64,000 nucleotides of DNA from Enterococcus wangshanyuanii (GCF_002197645.1 NZ_CP021874.1:3410001-3474000); one strand, 5' to 3'. Shown: positions 1 through 9,065, counted from the stretch's first letter. Notes: generated by a model from the letters alone, not told the origin. Made by a program: numbers and translations.

Positions 1-311
1 CATTAACCTTACATGTCGATAGCGGCGGCAAAGATGTTGTACAGTTGCCAAACCTTAATGCACCTAACTTTTTAGGATTGCCAGTCGTGTTTAACAACTA
101 TATTCCTAAAGACAAATTGATTTTTGGAGTATTTGAAAAATACACACTTGTAGAACGAGAAGAAACAAAAATCGATTCTTCACAACATTATAAATTCCGT
201 GACTATCAAACTGCTATTCGTGGTGTTGGTCGTTACGACGGGAAACCAGTTGAACCCGCTGCATTTGTTCAAGTTACTTTAGAAATCGAAAGTGAAGTAC
301 CAGGTGCATAA
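1..311 (+). CDS. Phage major capsid protein, C-terminal part (partial)
   Basis: The reading frame is open from the first bases of the window (codons begin at position 3) and ends at 311, so this is the 3' end of a gene that starts outside. About 102 residues are visible. The sequence (VALTLHVDSGG-like start, NAPNFLGLPVVF, then FGVFEKYTLVEREE and VQVTLE at the end) fits the C-terminal P-domain region of HK97-fold capsid proteins. Position directly before head-tail connector genes supports this. The TTG at 45 is internal, not a start. Family assignment is by pattern and synteny, without a search. Confidence 0.7.
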   Translation, partial: LTLHVDSGGKDVVQLPNLNAPNFLGLPVVFNNYIPKDKLIFGVFEKYTLVEREETKIDSSQHYKFRDYQTAIRGVGRYDGKPVEPAAFVQVTLEIESEVPGA

Positions 312-325
312 AAGGAGGGAATAGC

Positions 326-538
326 ATGTATACAGTGATTGAAAAATTTAGAGATTTACAGGATAACAATAAAATCTATGAAATAGGTGATGAATACACC
401 GGGAAAAAATCAAAGAAACGCTTAGCAGAGCTGACGACTGAAAAAAACAAAATAGGCAAGCCGCTAATTATTTTAGAAGAAGATGATCAGGAAGAAAAGG
501 AAACGGAAGAGTTAGAAGCGGAAGAACTGGAGGAGTAG
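326..538 (+). CDS. Small acidic phage protein between capsid and connector genes
   Basis: A 70-residue protein with an AAAGGAGGG ribosome-binding site just upstream. The N-terminal half is mixed charge and the last 20 residues are almost all Glu and Asp. Siphophages of Firmicutes often have a short acidic ORF here, between the major capsid protein and the gp6-type connector. No catalytic motif is visible. Function is unknown; a role in head completion is only suggested by position. It lies 14 bases after the capsid gene and is clearly in the same transcript. Confidence 0.6.
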   Translation: MYTVIEKFRDLQDNNKIYEIGDEYTGKKSKKRLAELTTEKNKIGKPLIILEEDDQEEKETEELEAEELEE

Positions 539-540
539 GC

Positions 541-819
541 ATGGAAGAATTAGCTTTACCTCTACTAAAAGCGAACTTAGGTATCTCGAAAGATAATCGA
601 GATACCTATTTACAAGCTATTCTGAAAAGTATTGTCAGTGAGCTTACCAATGAAAAAGGTCTAACGATTGATGAATCAGACAATAATCATTTAATGTTCG
701 TTGTTGATTATGCAGCATGGCGGTATCGATCACGCGGAGAAGGTACTATGCCAAGAAATATTCAGTATCGTTTGCACAACTTGATTTTAAAGAATGGCGG
801 TGTGAAGAAAGATGAATGA
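541..819 (+). CDS. Phage head-tail connector protein (gp6-like)
   Basis: A 92-residue, mainly helical protein. The pattern LPLLKANLGISKDNRDTYL near the start, followed by a YAAWRYRSRGEG stretch, is typical of the gp6/gp15-type adaptor proteins that form a ring below the portal. It starts 2 bases after the preceding stop and overlaps the next gene by 8 bases, as expected for co-translated structural genes. Assignment rests on family pattern, size and gene order. Confidence 0.7.
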   Translation: MEELALPLLKANLGISKDNRDTYLQAILKSIVSELTNEKGLTIDESDNNHLMFVVDYAAWRYRSRGEGTMPRNIQYRLHNLILKNGGVKKDE

Positions 820-1135
820 ATTGACTTGGGATGATGAGGTCACCTTATTAACAGATGTTTATACGGAAGATAAACTAGGGCAGCCGATTAAAAAAACACC
901 AAAGAAGGAAGTTGTTTGCTGCTGTAAAAGACCTATTAGTCGGTCTGATCATTGGGCTGCAGGACAAAACGGAATCAAATTGCAACAAATTTTAATTGTT
1001 CATCCTTACGAATATGACGGACAAGCCACTTTGATTTATGAAGGGGAGAAACTTCGAGTAGTTGATACATACCCAATTAATCAAGAAGAACTTGAACTGA
1101 AATGTACTCAAAAAATCGGTGATCAAAATGGCTAA
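812..1135 (+). CDS. Phage head closure / head-tail joining protein
   Basis: A 107-residue, beta-rich protein with a Cys cluster (VVCCCKRP) near residue 35 and a C-terminal YEGEKLRVVDTYPI segment, as in the SPP1 gp16-like head closure (stopper) family. It is the second gene after the capsid-proximal adaptor, the normal place for the stopper. The start overlaps the adaptor stop. The function inferred is sealing the filled head and joining it to the tail. Confidence 0.6.
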   Translation: MNELTWDDEVTLLTDVYTEDKLGQPIKKTPKKEVVCCCKRPISRSDHWAAGQNGIKLQQILIVHPYEYDGQATLIYEGEKLRVVDTYPINQEELELKCTQKIGDQNG

Positions 1136-1526
1136 AAAGTCTTATTCGCAGATTAAGCCAAATGATCTATCAAAGGCAATTCATGAAAGTTTATTAGAAT
1201 ACACAGAAGAGGTTCAACATGAAATTGATGAACAAGCTGAAAGAATCTCCGCTGCAGCTGCTAAACAAATAAGCGAATCCAGTCCAAAGCGGAAAGGGAA
1301 ATATGCGAAAGGTTGGCGTGTGAAAAAGATTTCAGATGGTTCACGATGGCACTCGTTAAGCTATGTTGTGCATAATGCGACAGACTATCAACTCACTCAT
1401 TTGTTGGAAAATGATCACGCGTTAAGAAACGGTGGCAGATCGAAACCAATTAAACATATTGCTCCAGTAGAAGAAACAGCAGTGCAAGAATTTATGACAG
1501 CTGTAGAGAAGGCGGTGAGACGATGA
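1128..1526 (+). CDS. HK97 gp10-like phage neck/tail component
   Basis: About 132 residues from the ATG at 1128. A GTG at 1119 would add three residues, but the ATG forms a tight ATGGCTAA overlap with the preceding stop. The N-terminus is helical and Ala-rich, followed by SSPKRKGKYAKGWRVKK and a HLLENDHALRNGG segment, both characteristic of the HK97 gp10 (minor neck) family. It sits between the stopper and the tail terminator genes. Predicted to complete the tail-side neck of the virion. Confidence 0.7.
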   Translation: MAKKSYSQIKPNDLSKAIHESLLEYTEEVQHEIDEQAERISAAAAKQISESSPKRKGKYAKGWRVKKISDGSRWHSLSYVVHNATDYQLTHLLENDHALRNGGRSKPIKHIAPVEETAVQEFMTAVEKAVRR

Positions 1527-1840
1527 CATTAGAAGAATTGAAAATGATTCTAGATAAAACAGGATTAAAAGTTGGTTATCGTCAATGGCCGACAGGCGAA
1601 GCCCCTGATCTTCCATATATTTTGTATTATCAAGAGGACACTGATAATTTGAAGGCTGATAATAAAACCTATTATAAACAGATCAACGTGACGATCGAGC
1701 TATATAGTAATTTGAAAAATATTCCAGCTGAAACGAAATTAGAAGCTATTTTGGATCAACATAAAATAGAATGGGATGCGTTCGAGCGATTTATAGAAGA
1801 CGAACAAATGCACGAAATACTATATGAAATTATTTTGTAG
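1523..1840 (+). CDS. Phage tail terminator / tail completion protein
   Basis: A 105-residue protein starting with ATGA overlap on the gp10-like gene. It contains an LPYILYYQEDTDN segment and a YYKQINVTIELYSN strand pair, like the tail terminator (Tr1-type) proteins that cap the tail tube. Gene order (connector, stopper, gp10, terminator, tube) is canonical for HK97-like siphophages. The call is by order and size rather than by a decisive motif. Confidence 0.6.
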   Translation: MTLEELKMILDKTGLKVGYRQWPTGEAPDLPYILYYQEDTDNLKADNKTYYKQINVTIELYSNLKNIPAETKLEAILDQHKIEWDAFERFIEDEQMHEILYEIIL

Positions 1841-1852
1841 GAGGAAAACGAA

Positions 1853-2425
1853 ATGCAAGAAGAGAAAAAGAATATTGTGACCTTTGGTTTAGAAAATTGT
1901 TACTATGCGAAAGCAGTGATTGCTGCAGATGGAACAATGACCTATGAAACACCCAAACAATATCCAGGTGCAACAGAATTAAATCTCGAAGTGAATGGCG
2001 ATTTAATTGAATTTGAAGCAGATAACATTATTTATTATTCTTCACCAGATAATAAAGGATATACAGGAACATTCACAGCAGCACTTGTGCCGGATGATTT
2101 CCTTGTCGATATTTTAGGGGAAGAGATCGATGATGAAGACGGAGTGCAAACAGAGCGGTCAAACAGTTCTTCAAGTCCTTTTGCTTTACTATTCCAATTT
2201 GAAGGTGATGCAAAAGCAGTTCGTCACGTTCTATATAATTGTTCGGCGAATCGACCAGGAATTGGTAGCGCAACAGGGAAAAATGTCAATACAACTGAAT
2301 TGAGTTTTAACGCTACACCACGACCAAACGATAAAGCAGTAAAAACGAAAACAAAAGAAAGTACGAAACCGACTGTTTATGATAATTGGTTTACTGCAGT
2401 ATATGAGAAAGTTGCGGAGGCGTAG
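1853..2425 (+). CDS. Phage major tail (tube) protein
   Basis: A 190-residue protein with a TAGGAGGAAAACGAA leader giving a strong ribosome-binding site, as expected for an abundant structural protein. The sequence begins with a NIVTFGLENCYYAKA segment and contains repeated beta strands ending in TELSFNATPRPNDKAVK, typical of the phi13/TP901-type major tail protein family. It should polymerise into the tail tube around the tape measure protein. It lies directly upstream of the tail chaperone genes, as in most siphophages. Confidence 0.8.
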   Translation: MQEEKKNIVTFGLENCYYAKAVIAADGTMTYETPKQYPGATELNLEVNGDLIEFEADNIIYYSSPDNKGYTGTFTAALVPDDFLVDILGEEIDDEDGVQTERSNSSSSPFALLFQFEGDAKAVRHVLYNCSANRPGIGSATGKNVNTTELSFNATPRPNDKAVKTKTKESTKPTVYDNWFTAVYEKVAEA

Positions 2426-2428
2426 TTT

Positions 2429-2935
2429 ATGGAAAAAACAATAACCATTGACGGGAAACAAGTTCGGTTGAGGACGTCAGCTGCTACACCATTGCGCTAT
2501 AAAATGCAATTCGGTACTGACTATTTCGCCGACTTGTTGAAACTTTCTAAAGTTTTAGGTGGAAGCGATGAAGAAAACGAGCGCAGAAAATCGGAACTAA
2601 AAGAGCTTGGCAATGACAAATTAAAATCAATGTTGAAATCAAAAAATGTTGAAGGTTATTCGAAAATGAATAAGGGACAACTTATTAAAGCAGTTCTTGA
2701 ATCAGAAAAAAGTAGTGAAGCGGCTTTTGATATGGAAAAAATTTCGTTCGAAGATTTACATTATCTTGATACAATGGTGATTTACAATTTCATTTGGGTT
2801 ATGGCCAAGTCAGGAGACGAGAACATTCCAGATCCTTTTACATGGCTGGATGATTTCGAAACGATGCCACTTGAAGAAATACTGCCGGAAATTGCAGAGC
2901 TCCTGGAAGCTAGCGTGCGAACTAAAAAAAAGTAA
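2429..2935 (+). CDS. Tail assembly chaperone gpG-like
   Basis: A 168-residue protein located between the tail tube and tape measure genes, the position of lambda gpG. The core (ITIDGKQVRLRTSAATPLRYKMQFG, then a helical C-terminus ending ELLEAS) fits the Firmicutes gpG family. Residues about 57-94 form a Lys-rich helical insert resembling a Rho_N/SAP-like helix pair, which is not usual for the family. The gene ends in an eight-A run containing A AAA AAG in the correct phase for -1 slippage, so part of the product should continue into the next frame. Ribosome-binding site GCGGAGG. Confidence 0.8.
   Translation: MEKTITIDGKQVRLRTSAATPLRYKMQFGTDYFADLLKLSKVLGGSDEENERRKSELKELGNDKLKSMLKSKNVEGYSKMNKGQLIKAVLESEKSSEAAFDMEKISFEDLHYLDTMVIYNFIWVMAKSGDENIPDPFTWLDDFETMPLEEILPEIAELLEASVRTKKK
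2926..2932 (+). promoter_or_regulatory. -1 programmed ribosomal frameshift slippery heptamer
   Basis: A AAA AAG in the gpG reading frame, followed within one base by the gpG stop codon TAA. This is the same heptamer used by E. coli dnaX. The frame entered by -1 slippage is open to 3156, and nothing else explains an unstarted T-domain frame here. I did not identify a clear downstream pseudoknot. Confidence 0.75.
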
Positions 2936-2943
2936 ATGATGAA

Positions 2944-3156
2944 ATGGCTTCGAGTGATGAATTACTCACAATGGAATCATTTCTTTTTATTTGCAAAGAA
3001 ATCGGATTGTCAATTCAGGAAATGGAACTAATGGACATTGGACAATGTCTTGATTATATCCAAGAATGGATCGATGAAAAAACAAGTGATGATGATAGTG
3101 GTAAAAGATCAGCGAAGAAAAGAAAAGCGACTCAAGCTGACTTTGATGCATTCTAA
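2944..3156 (+). CDS. gpGT extension (T domain), made by -1 frameshift
   Basis: A 70-residue frame in the -1 register relative to gpG. It has no good ribosome-binding site. Slippage on A AAA AAG at 2926-2932 reads through the gpG stop at 2933 into VNDE and then this frame, giving a fusion of about 242 residues. The C-terminal tail is basic (KRSAKKRKATQ), as expected for a T domain that recruits the tape measure protein. Some annotators would call this a separate ORF; the frameshift product is the better reading. Confidence 0.75.
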   Translation: MASSDELLTMESFLFICKEIGLSIQEMELMDIGQCLDYIQEWIDEKTSDDDSGKRSAKKRKATQADFDAF

Positions 3157-3170
3157 AGGTAGGTGAAAAA

Positions 3171-5645
3171 ATGGCGAACAAGCGTATTAATGGAATTACG
3201 ATTGCATTAGATGCTGATACAAAAGGAGTCACAAGTGGTCTAAAAGATATCACAACTCGATCGACTAAAGTTTCGGGTGAATTGAAACAAGTTGAACGAT
3301 TGCTGAAAATGAATCCTGGTAATACTGAACTATTGGCACAAAAGCAGCAACTATTATCAGAACAAGTTCAGAACACTAGTGATAAATTAAAAGCGTTAAA
3401 AGGTGCCCAAGCGGATGTTGAAGCGTCTTATAAAAATGGAGATATCGGTGCAGAACAGTATCGAGCTTTTCAGCGCGAACTCGCTACTACCGAAGGAGCG
3501 CTAAAAGGCTACAAGGGTCAAATAGAGAATATGCAAACGGAACAAGAAAGGCTAGGTCAAAATACTAGCCGTCTTGATTCGTTGTTCAAAGCTACAGGAA
3601 CATCTATTGAGGATTATCAAGATATTTTAGGTAATAAACTTGTAAATTCTATCAAAAACGGAAAAGCCAGTTCAGATGACTTGGAAGTAGCTATCAATAA
3701 AATAGGTAAATCAGCTTTAGGTAGTGAAGTCGATCTAAAAGAAATGAAAGAATCACTTGATAAAATCGATGATGGCGATTCGATCGAGAATGTAAAAAAC
3801 GAGCTTAAAGAACTTTCTTCTACTGCAGATACGACTGGCGATAGTATGGAAGGCATCGGCTCAAAGTTAAACTCCGGGAATATGATGGCAGCAGCCGAAC
3901 AATTGAGTGCAGCTGGTGATAAAATCAAAGAATTCGCTGGAAAGGCTCAAGATGCGTTTCGTGAGGTAGATGATGGTGCGGATATAATCGTCACTAAAAC
4001 GGGCGCATCCGCAGAAGCGATTGACAGTATGACAGAGACATATAAGAACTTAACCAATTCTTTGCCTGTTGATTCTTTTTCGGATGTCGGATCTGCTGTC
4101 GGAGAAATGAACACTCAATTCGGTTTCATGGACGATAAACTCGAAGAATCGAGTGACTACCTTTTAAAGTTTGCGAATATAAATGAAGCTGATGTCAGTT
4201 CTTCTGCAATCAATGCTAGAAAAGCCATCGAGGCATACAGTCTTACGAATGAAGATTTTAACATGGTGTTGGATGCTACGACAAAAACGGCGCAAAATAC
4301 GGGTCAATCCGTCGATAACTTGTTCGATAAAGCGATCAAAGGAGCTCCACAAATCAAACAATTAGGATTAGGTTTTGGAGAAAGCGTCGCCTTGATGGGT
4401 AAGTTCGAGCAATCCGGTATTGATTCTAGTAAAATGCTTTCTTATTTATCGAAAGCTAGTGTCGTATATGCCAAAGACAATAAGTCGTTATCTCAAGGTT
4501 TAGAAGAAACAAGCAAAAAGATTAATGGTGCTGCTAATCAAACCGAAGCAATGACAATTGCTGCTGAAATCTTCGGAACTAAAGGCGCTGGCGTTATGGA
4601 AGATGCTATAAAACGTGGTTCTTTGAATTTTGAAGGATTAGCAGAAACAGTGAAAAATGTAAATGGAACAGTTGAAGACACTTTCGAGGCAACGCTTGAT
4701 CCTATCGATCGTCAACAAGTAGCGATGAATAACGTTACAAATGTGATGGCTGAATTTGGTGCCATTATTGCAGAAGCTCTTGCTCCGATACTGGATGCAT
4801 TGATTCCCATTATCCAAACTTTAGCTTCATGGTTTGGAGCTATGCCGGAACCAGTTAAGCAGTTTATCGTCATATTGGGCGGTCTAGTTGTTCTGTTAAC
4901 CAGTATTGCTCCGTTGATTACAGCAATCATGGCTGTTGTCGGTGCCTTGGGTGCAACCGCATTAGGCCCATTGATTTTGATTATCCTCGCAGTTGTTGCA
5001 GCAATCGTTGCAGTAATTAATATTGTTAAAAATTGGGGTGCGATATCTGACTGGTTAAAAGAAAAATGGGATAGCTTTGGTAAATGGATGGGCGATTTTT
5101 GGAAAGGAATCAGTAAAGGCGCAGGAGATGCCATTGGTGGGGTAGCGAAATTCTTTACTGATAAAATGAACGGAATCGTTAAAACAGTCAATGACAAAAT
5201 AAATGTCGTTAGAGGATTTTTTGACAAACTGAAACTGAAATTTCCAGAGATAACATTACCTAAGTTGCCGCATTTTAGCTTAAAAATGGGTGAAAAGACT
5301 GTTTTCGGGAAAAAAATCTCTTATCCAAATGGTCTAGATGTGAAATGGTTTGCGGATGGTGGTATTTTAACGAAACCGACGATTTTCGGCAGAAATGGCA
5401 ATCAGTTGTTAGGTGGTGGCGAAGCAGGAAAAGAAGCTATTGCACCTCTTGATCAGTTAATGGGGTATATTCGAACTGCAGTAGCGGAACAGATGCAAGG
5501 TGGGTCGGGTGATGAAATTCACCTACACTTAAACGCTTATGGGAATCTACCTAAAAAAACGATGGATGAAATGGCTGAGTACTTTATGTACCGATTTACT
5601 GAACTTAAAACACAGAAGAATCCGTTTGGAAGAGGTGGGTTGTAA
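3171..5645 (+). CDS. Phage tail tape measure protein
   Basis: An 824-residue protein with an AAGGTAGGTGAAAAA start region. The first 250 residues are coiled-coil-like (RSTKVSGELKQVERLLKMNPGN and long Gln/Glu/Lys heptads). The middle carries the TP901-type tape measure domain with GAAAEAIDSMTETYKNL and KGAPQIKQLGLGFGESVALMGKF. Residues about 530-620 hold several strongly hydrophobic helices that would enter the host membrane. The C-terminus has the FADGGILTKPTIFGR and GGEAGKEAIAPLDQL motif common to tape measure proteins. It sets tail length. No lysozyme domain is seen in it; that activity is in the tail-tip protein. Confidence 0.9.
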   Translation: MANKRINGITIALDADTKGVTSGLKDITTRSTKVSGELKQVERLLKMNPGNTELLAQKQQLLSEQVQNTSDKLKALKGAQADVEASYKNGDIGAEQYRAFQRELATTEGALKGYKGQIENMQTEQERLGQNTSRLDSLFKATGTSIEDYQDILGNKLVNSIKNGKASSDDLEVAINKIGKSALGSEVDLKEMKESLDKIDDGDSIENVKNELKELSSTADTTGDSMEGIGSKLNSGNMMAAAEQLSAAGDKIKEFAGKAQDAFREVDDGADIIVTKTGASAEAIDSMTETYKNLTNSLPVDSFSDVGSAVGEMNTQFGFMDDKLEESSDYLLKFANINEADVSSSAINARKAIEAYSLTNEDFNMVLDATTKTAQNTGQSVDNLFDKAIKGAPQIKQLGLGFGESVALMGKFEQSGIDSSKMLSYLSKASVVYAKDNKSLSQGLEETSKKINGAANQTEAMTIAAEIFGTKGAGVMEDAIKRGSLNFEGLAETVKNVNGTVEDTFEATLDPIDRQQVAMNNVTNVMAEFGAIIAEALAPILDALIPIIQTLASWFGAMPEPVKQFIVILGGLVVLLTSIAPLITAIMAVVGALGATALGPLILIILAVVAAIVAVINIVKNWGAISDWLKEKWDSFGKWMGDFWKGISKGAGDAIGGVAKFFTDKMNGIVKTVNDKINVVRGFFDKLKLKFPEITLPKLPHFSLKMGEKTVFGKKISYPNGLDVKWFADGGILTKPTIFGRNGNQLLGGGEAGKEAIAPLDQLMGYIRTAVAEQMQGGSGDEIHLHLNAYGNLPKKTMDEMAEYFMYRFTELKTQKNPFGRGGL

Positions 5646-6400
5646 TGACGATCATGCAAGATGGTACTTTTTGGCTTAATGGTCGACATAGTAAAGAAAT
5701 TCATTCCTATATCCGTACAAGGCCGAAAAAAACGAAGGCGAAACGAGTCGTGGAACTTAAAGAAGTCGCTGGAGTAAACAGACTGATACCAGTAGACAAG
5801 GAATATTACACGAACGCAACACTATCTTTGTCTTGCTTCTATTTAGCGAAAAACAAATTTGATATCGCCGTTTTAGAAGATATAGTAACAGAGTTTATCG
5901 ATACGAAAGGTGAATACGTTGAGTTTACACCATATTATGATCCTGATTTCATTTATTATGTAATCAATTCGAATGAGCCAAATTTTGAAGGGCACCGAGG
6001 TACTGGACTTGGCGTGCCTTTTTCTTTTGATTTAAGTGTTGCACCATTCAAAATGCTTATCAGAGGAAATCAAGCACAAGTATTTAACGAGCCGTTTACT
6101 TTGGAAAACCCTTTGAGATATTCTTCGGAACCATATTTTAAAATTTATGGGCAAGGAGACGTTACGATAAAAATTAATGACTACGAATTAGTTTTAAAAA
6201 GCATTGAAGAGTTCATTGAGATTGATTGTGATCAAGAAATACAAGAGGTTTATAAAGAAACGATCGATGGAATGATCAACGAAAATAGCAAAATGTATTC
6301 AAGAGAATTTCCTAAGTTTATACCAGGAGAAAATAAAATATCTTGGGTAGGAGACGTGAAAAGTGTAGTAGTGAAAGGTAGGTGGCGAACGAAAATATGA
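5645..6400 (+). CDS. Distal tail protein (Dit family)
   Basis: A 251-residue protein translated from an ATG that overlaps the tape measure stop (TAATG). The N-terminal part, with FWLNGRHSKEIHSYIRTRPKKTKAKR and later VNRLIPVDKEYYTNATLSLSCFY, follows the Sipho_tail/Dit pattern. Dit forms the hexameric hub between tail tube and baseplate. Position between tape measure and tail-tip genes is canonical. Confidence 0.85.
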   Translation: MTIMQDGTFWLNGRHSKEIHSYIRTRPKKTKAKRVVELKEVAGVNRLIPVDKEYYTNATLSLSCFYLAKNKFDIAVLEDIVTEFIDTKGEYVEFTPYYDPDFIYYVINSNEPNFEGHRGTGLGVPFSFDLSVAPFKMLIRGNQAQVFNEPFTLENPLRYSSEPYFKIYGQGDVTIKINDYELVLKSIEEFIEIDCDQEIQEVYKETIDGMINENSKMYSREFPKFIPGENKISWVGDVKSVVVKGRWRTKI

Positions 6401-9048
6401 CACCAACGCTATTTAAACCAAAAGAAACAAATTACGAAAATGCTGGCATTGGTTTTTTGAGTGATTGCATCAGCTGTATTGTCACTGAAGAGGAAAACGG
6501 GCAATATGAAGCAGAACTTGAATTTCCGACAAATGCGAAATATGCCGATTATTTACAAGAGTACGGTTATCAGATAAAAGCAAAGCCTAACGATGAAGAT
6601 GACTATATGATTTTCGATATCTATGATCATTTTATGGATGTGTTTACTAAAACATTAACTGTAAAAGCGAAATCAAGAACAAATCGTTTGGGCAGGCGTG
6701 CTGTTGGCAATGTGGTTATATCGAATAAAACTGGTTTAGAAGCAATGAAAATGCTCGAAAACGGTATGGATGCTAGTTCGGATATCAAACTTCACTCAAA
6801 TATCACAACCCGATCAAGTACTACCTTTGAAGTTACAAACCCATTGAGCTGTATCGGCGGATCGCAAGGCTCTATGTTGCAACTGTGGGGCGGGGAAATA
6901 AAACACGAACCGTTCAAACTCTCTTTATTGAAAAGGAGAGGACGGGATAATGTAACAACGGTGCGCTACGGCAAGGACCTGGAAGGTTTGACTGTAGATT
7001 TTAATTATGAAGGATTATTGACTAGGGTTTTACCATATGCCGACCTACAAAATGACCAAGGAGTAACTGAAAGGATTTACGGAAGTCCGGTTGATAGTAA
7101 ATATATCGGAAATTACGAAGGAGAGATTTTTTCTAGATACATCCAATTTACAGAAGATCAAGGAGTGACAGATAAATCTAGTCTCAACAAAGTAGCGAAG
7201 AACTATTTTACTTCAATGAATCCGGGAGTTGATAAGCCGTCATGTCAGTTAAAAGTGAATGTCCGTAAACTTGAAGAGAATTCAAAAACAAAAAAATTCG
7301 CCAGTTTCCGAAAGCTTTCGCTGTGCGATACATTCACAGTTATTCACCAAAAGACAAAAGTCGATATTACAGCTAAAGTCCGATCAATCAAATATGATAG
7401 TTTACTTGAAAAAGTCGTGGAAATTTCGGCCGGTGACGAGCGATTTACTTTTTTTGAAGATCAAGTAAAAAAATTAGAAGAAACAATGAAAACAATGCCG
7501 ACGAAGCAATATGCTAGTTCGTTTGTTGATTACATTACTGATTTAATAAACGGTGTGGATGGAGGTGCAGTATATCAATACCCTAAAAATAGACCATATG
7601 CCACTTATTATTTAGATACAGATTCAATCGAGACTGCAAAAGATGTTATTGTGATAAACAGCCAAGGTATTGGTTTTTCTAGAAAAGGCTGGAAGGGACC
7701 TTTTGAATATGGTTGGACAATTGATGGTATTTTAAATGCAAGCTTTATCAAGTCTGGAATTTTAGAAGGGATCATGTTCCGAACTTCTTTTGAAGAAAGT
7801 TTCACTGGGGTCGAGATCGAAAAAGGTAGAATTAACTTTATTGGTTGGGACGGAAAAACTAAAATAGGAAGAATTACCCCTGTAAGTAGTAAAGATGCGG
7901 AAGGGATAAGTGTAATTTTAGAAAAAGGGAACTTTTTTATGCTAACTGACGGCGACGGCGCGAAAGTATTGGAAATTCCGTACAATTCAAAAAGAGATGC
8001 AGAATTGTTAAATACTTACGGGACGTTGACTCACGATGGAGATTTACATGTTAAAGGTGATTTGTACATCGAAAAAGGAAAACTGTTTATCGATGGACAA
8101 GAGGTTAAACCGGGAGGAAATGGCAGCGGTGGAGGTGGAGGCGGCGGAGTGCCACCCGAACTGACGACGGACCAAGAAAAAAACGCTTGGGCAATATGGC
8201 AATTCTTCAAGGAAAAAGGATGGTCGATTGAATCGATTGCCGGAATGTTGGGGAATATGCAATCAGAATCAGGGATCATGCCGGATATTGACGAAATTAG
8301 CGGTGGCGGTGGATATGGTCTTGTGCAATGGACACCTAAATCTAAGCTTGTTGACTGGTGTAATGAACGCGGACTTGACTATCGAACGTTAGATGCGCAA
8401 TGTCAAAGAATTCAATGGGAAATGGAAAATAATGTTCAGTGGTTCCCTAACTACGAACGACCGGACTTAGCAAATATTTCTTTCAGAGAATTTACACAGT
8501 TGAAAGATGTAAAACTTGCTGCTGATTACTTTATTGCATTTTACGAACATCCGAAAGATGTCAATCAACCAATCCGCGGAACTCAAGCGCAATATTGGTA
8601 TGACAAGTTGAAGGATTTGAAACCGCCAACCGCTGGATGGCTTTCACCAGTTAGAGCAAATTATGTAGTCACGCAAGAATGGGATGAACCAGATTACAAT
8701 AGCGGAGGTGCTGCAGGCATTCACGGCGGCATTGATTTGGCTTCTGTTCCAGCTGGTAGCACACCCGATATTTATGCGGCCAATTCAGGAACCATCATGA
8801 CCGTAGGGAACAACCCTGCTTTAGAAGGAAATTACATCATGATCGATCATGGTAACAGCTACTACACTTACTATGGACATTTGAGCAGTGTAAACGTCAA
8901 ACAAGGGGATAAGGTAACCAATGCTACTGTTATTGGTGTAATGGGGACTACGGGAGCTTCCACAGGTGTTCATTTGCACTTCGAAGTTCGAAGAGGCGGT
9001 TCAACTGCGACATCAAGAATCAATCCACGTGATGTTATTACATTTTAA
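6397..9048 (+). CDS. Tail-tip (Tal) protein with tail lysozyme and M23 peptidase domains
   Basis: The ATG at 6397 overlaps the Dit stop as ATGA and has AGGTGG ten bases upstream; a GTG at 6382 would add five residues. The first 370 residues match the prophage tail endopeptidase/baseplate hub family. After a Gly-rich linker (about residue 570-585) comes a phage tail lysozyme domain (QEKNAWAIWQFFKEKG, then MQSESG with the likely catalytic Glu, and GYGLVQWT). The last 140 residues form an M23 metallopeptidase with a HGGIDLA zinc-ligand motif and a final HLHFEV. The protein probably cuts glycan and peptide bonds during DNA injection. Confidence 0.88.
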   Translation: MTPTLFKPKETNYENAGIGFLSDCISCIVTEEENGQYEAELEFPTNAKYADYLQEYGYQIKAKPNDEDDYMIFDIYDHFMDVFTKTLTVKAKSRTNRLGRRAVGNVVISNKTGLEAMKMLENGMDASSDIKLHSNITTRSSTTFEVTNPLSCIGGSQGSMLQLWGGEIKHEPFKLSLLKRRGRDNVTTVRYGKDLEGLTVDFNYEGLLTRVLPYADLQNDQGVTERIYGSPVDSKYIGNYEGEIFSRYIQFTEDQGVTDKSSLNKVAKNYFTSMNPGVDKPSCQLKVNVRKLEENSKTKKFASFRKLSLCDTFTVIHQKTKVDITAKVRSIKYDSLLEKVVEISAGDERFTFFEDQVKKLEETMKTMPTKQYASSFVDYITDLINGVDGGAVYQYPKNRPYATYYLDTDSIETAKDVIVINSQGIGFSRKGWKGPFEYGWTIDGILNASFIKSGILEGIMFRTSFEESFTGVEIEKGRINFIGWDGKTKIGRITPVSSKDAEGISVILEKGNFFMLTDGDGAKVLEIPYNSKRDAELLNTYGTLTHDGDLHVKGDLYIEKGKLFIDGQEVKPGGNGSGGGGGGGVPPELTTDQEKNAWAIWQFFKEKGWSIESIAGMLGNMQSESGIMPDIDEISGGGGYGLVQWTPKSKLVDWCNERGLDYRTLDAQCQRIQWEMENNVQWFPNYERPDLANISFREFTQLKDVKLAADYFIAFYEHPKDVNQPIRGTQAQYWYDKLKDLKPPTAGWLSPVRANYVVTQEWDEPDYNSGGAAGIHGGIDLASVPAGSTPDIYAANSGTIMTVGNNPALEGNYIMIDHGNSYYTYYGHLSSVNVKQGDKVTNATVIGVMGTTGASTGVHLHFEVRRGGSTATSRINPRDVITF

Positions 9049-9065
9049 AAGAAAGGAAAATGCAC

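Noticed and set aside
4712..5227. 171-codon minus-strand frame in the tape measure gene
   Set aside because: Antisense shadow of a membrane-segment region; no start signal and low-complexity composition.
8031..8279. Pro-rich minus-strand frames
   Set aside because: They mirror the Gly-rich linker of the tail-tip protein.
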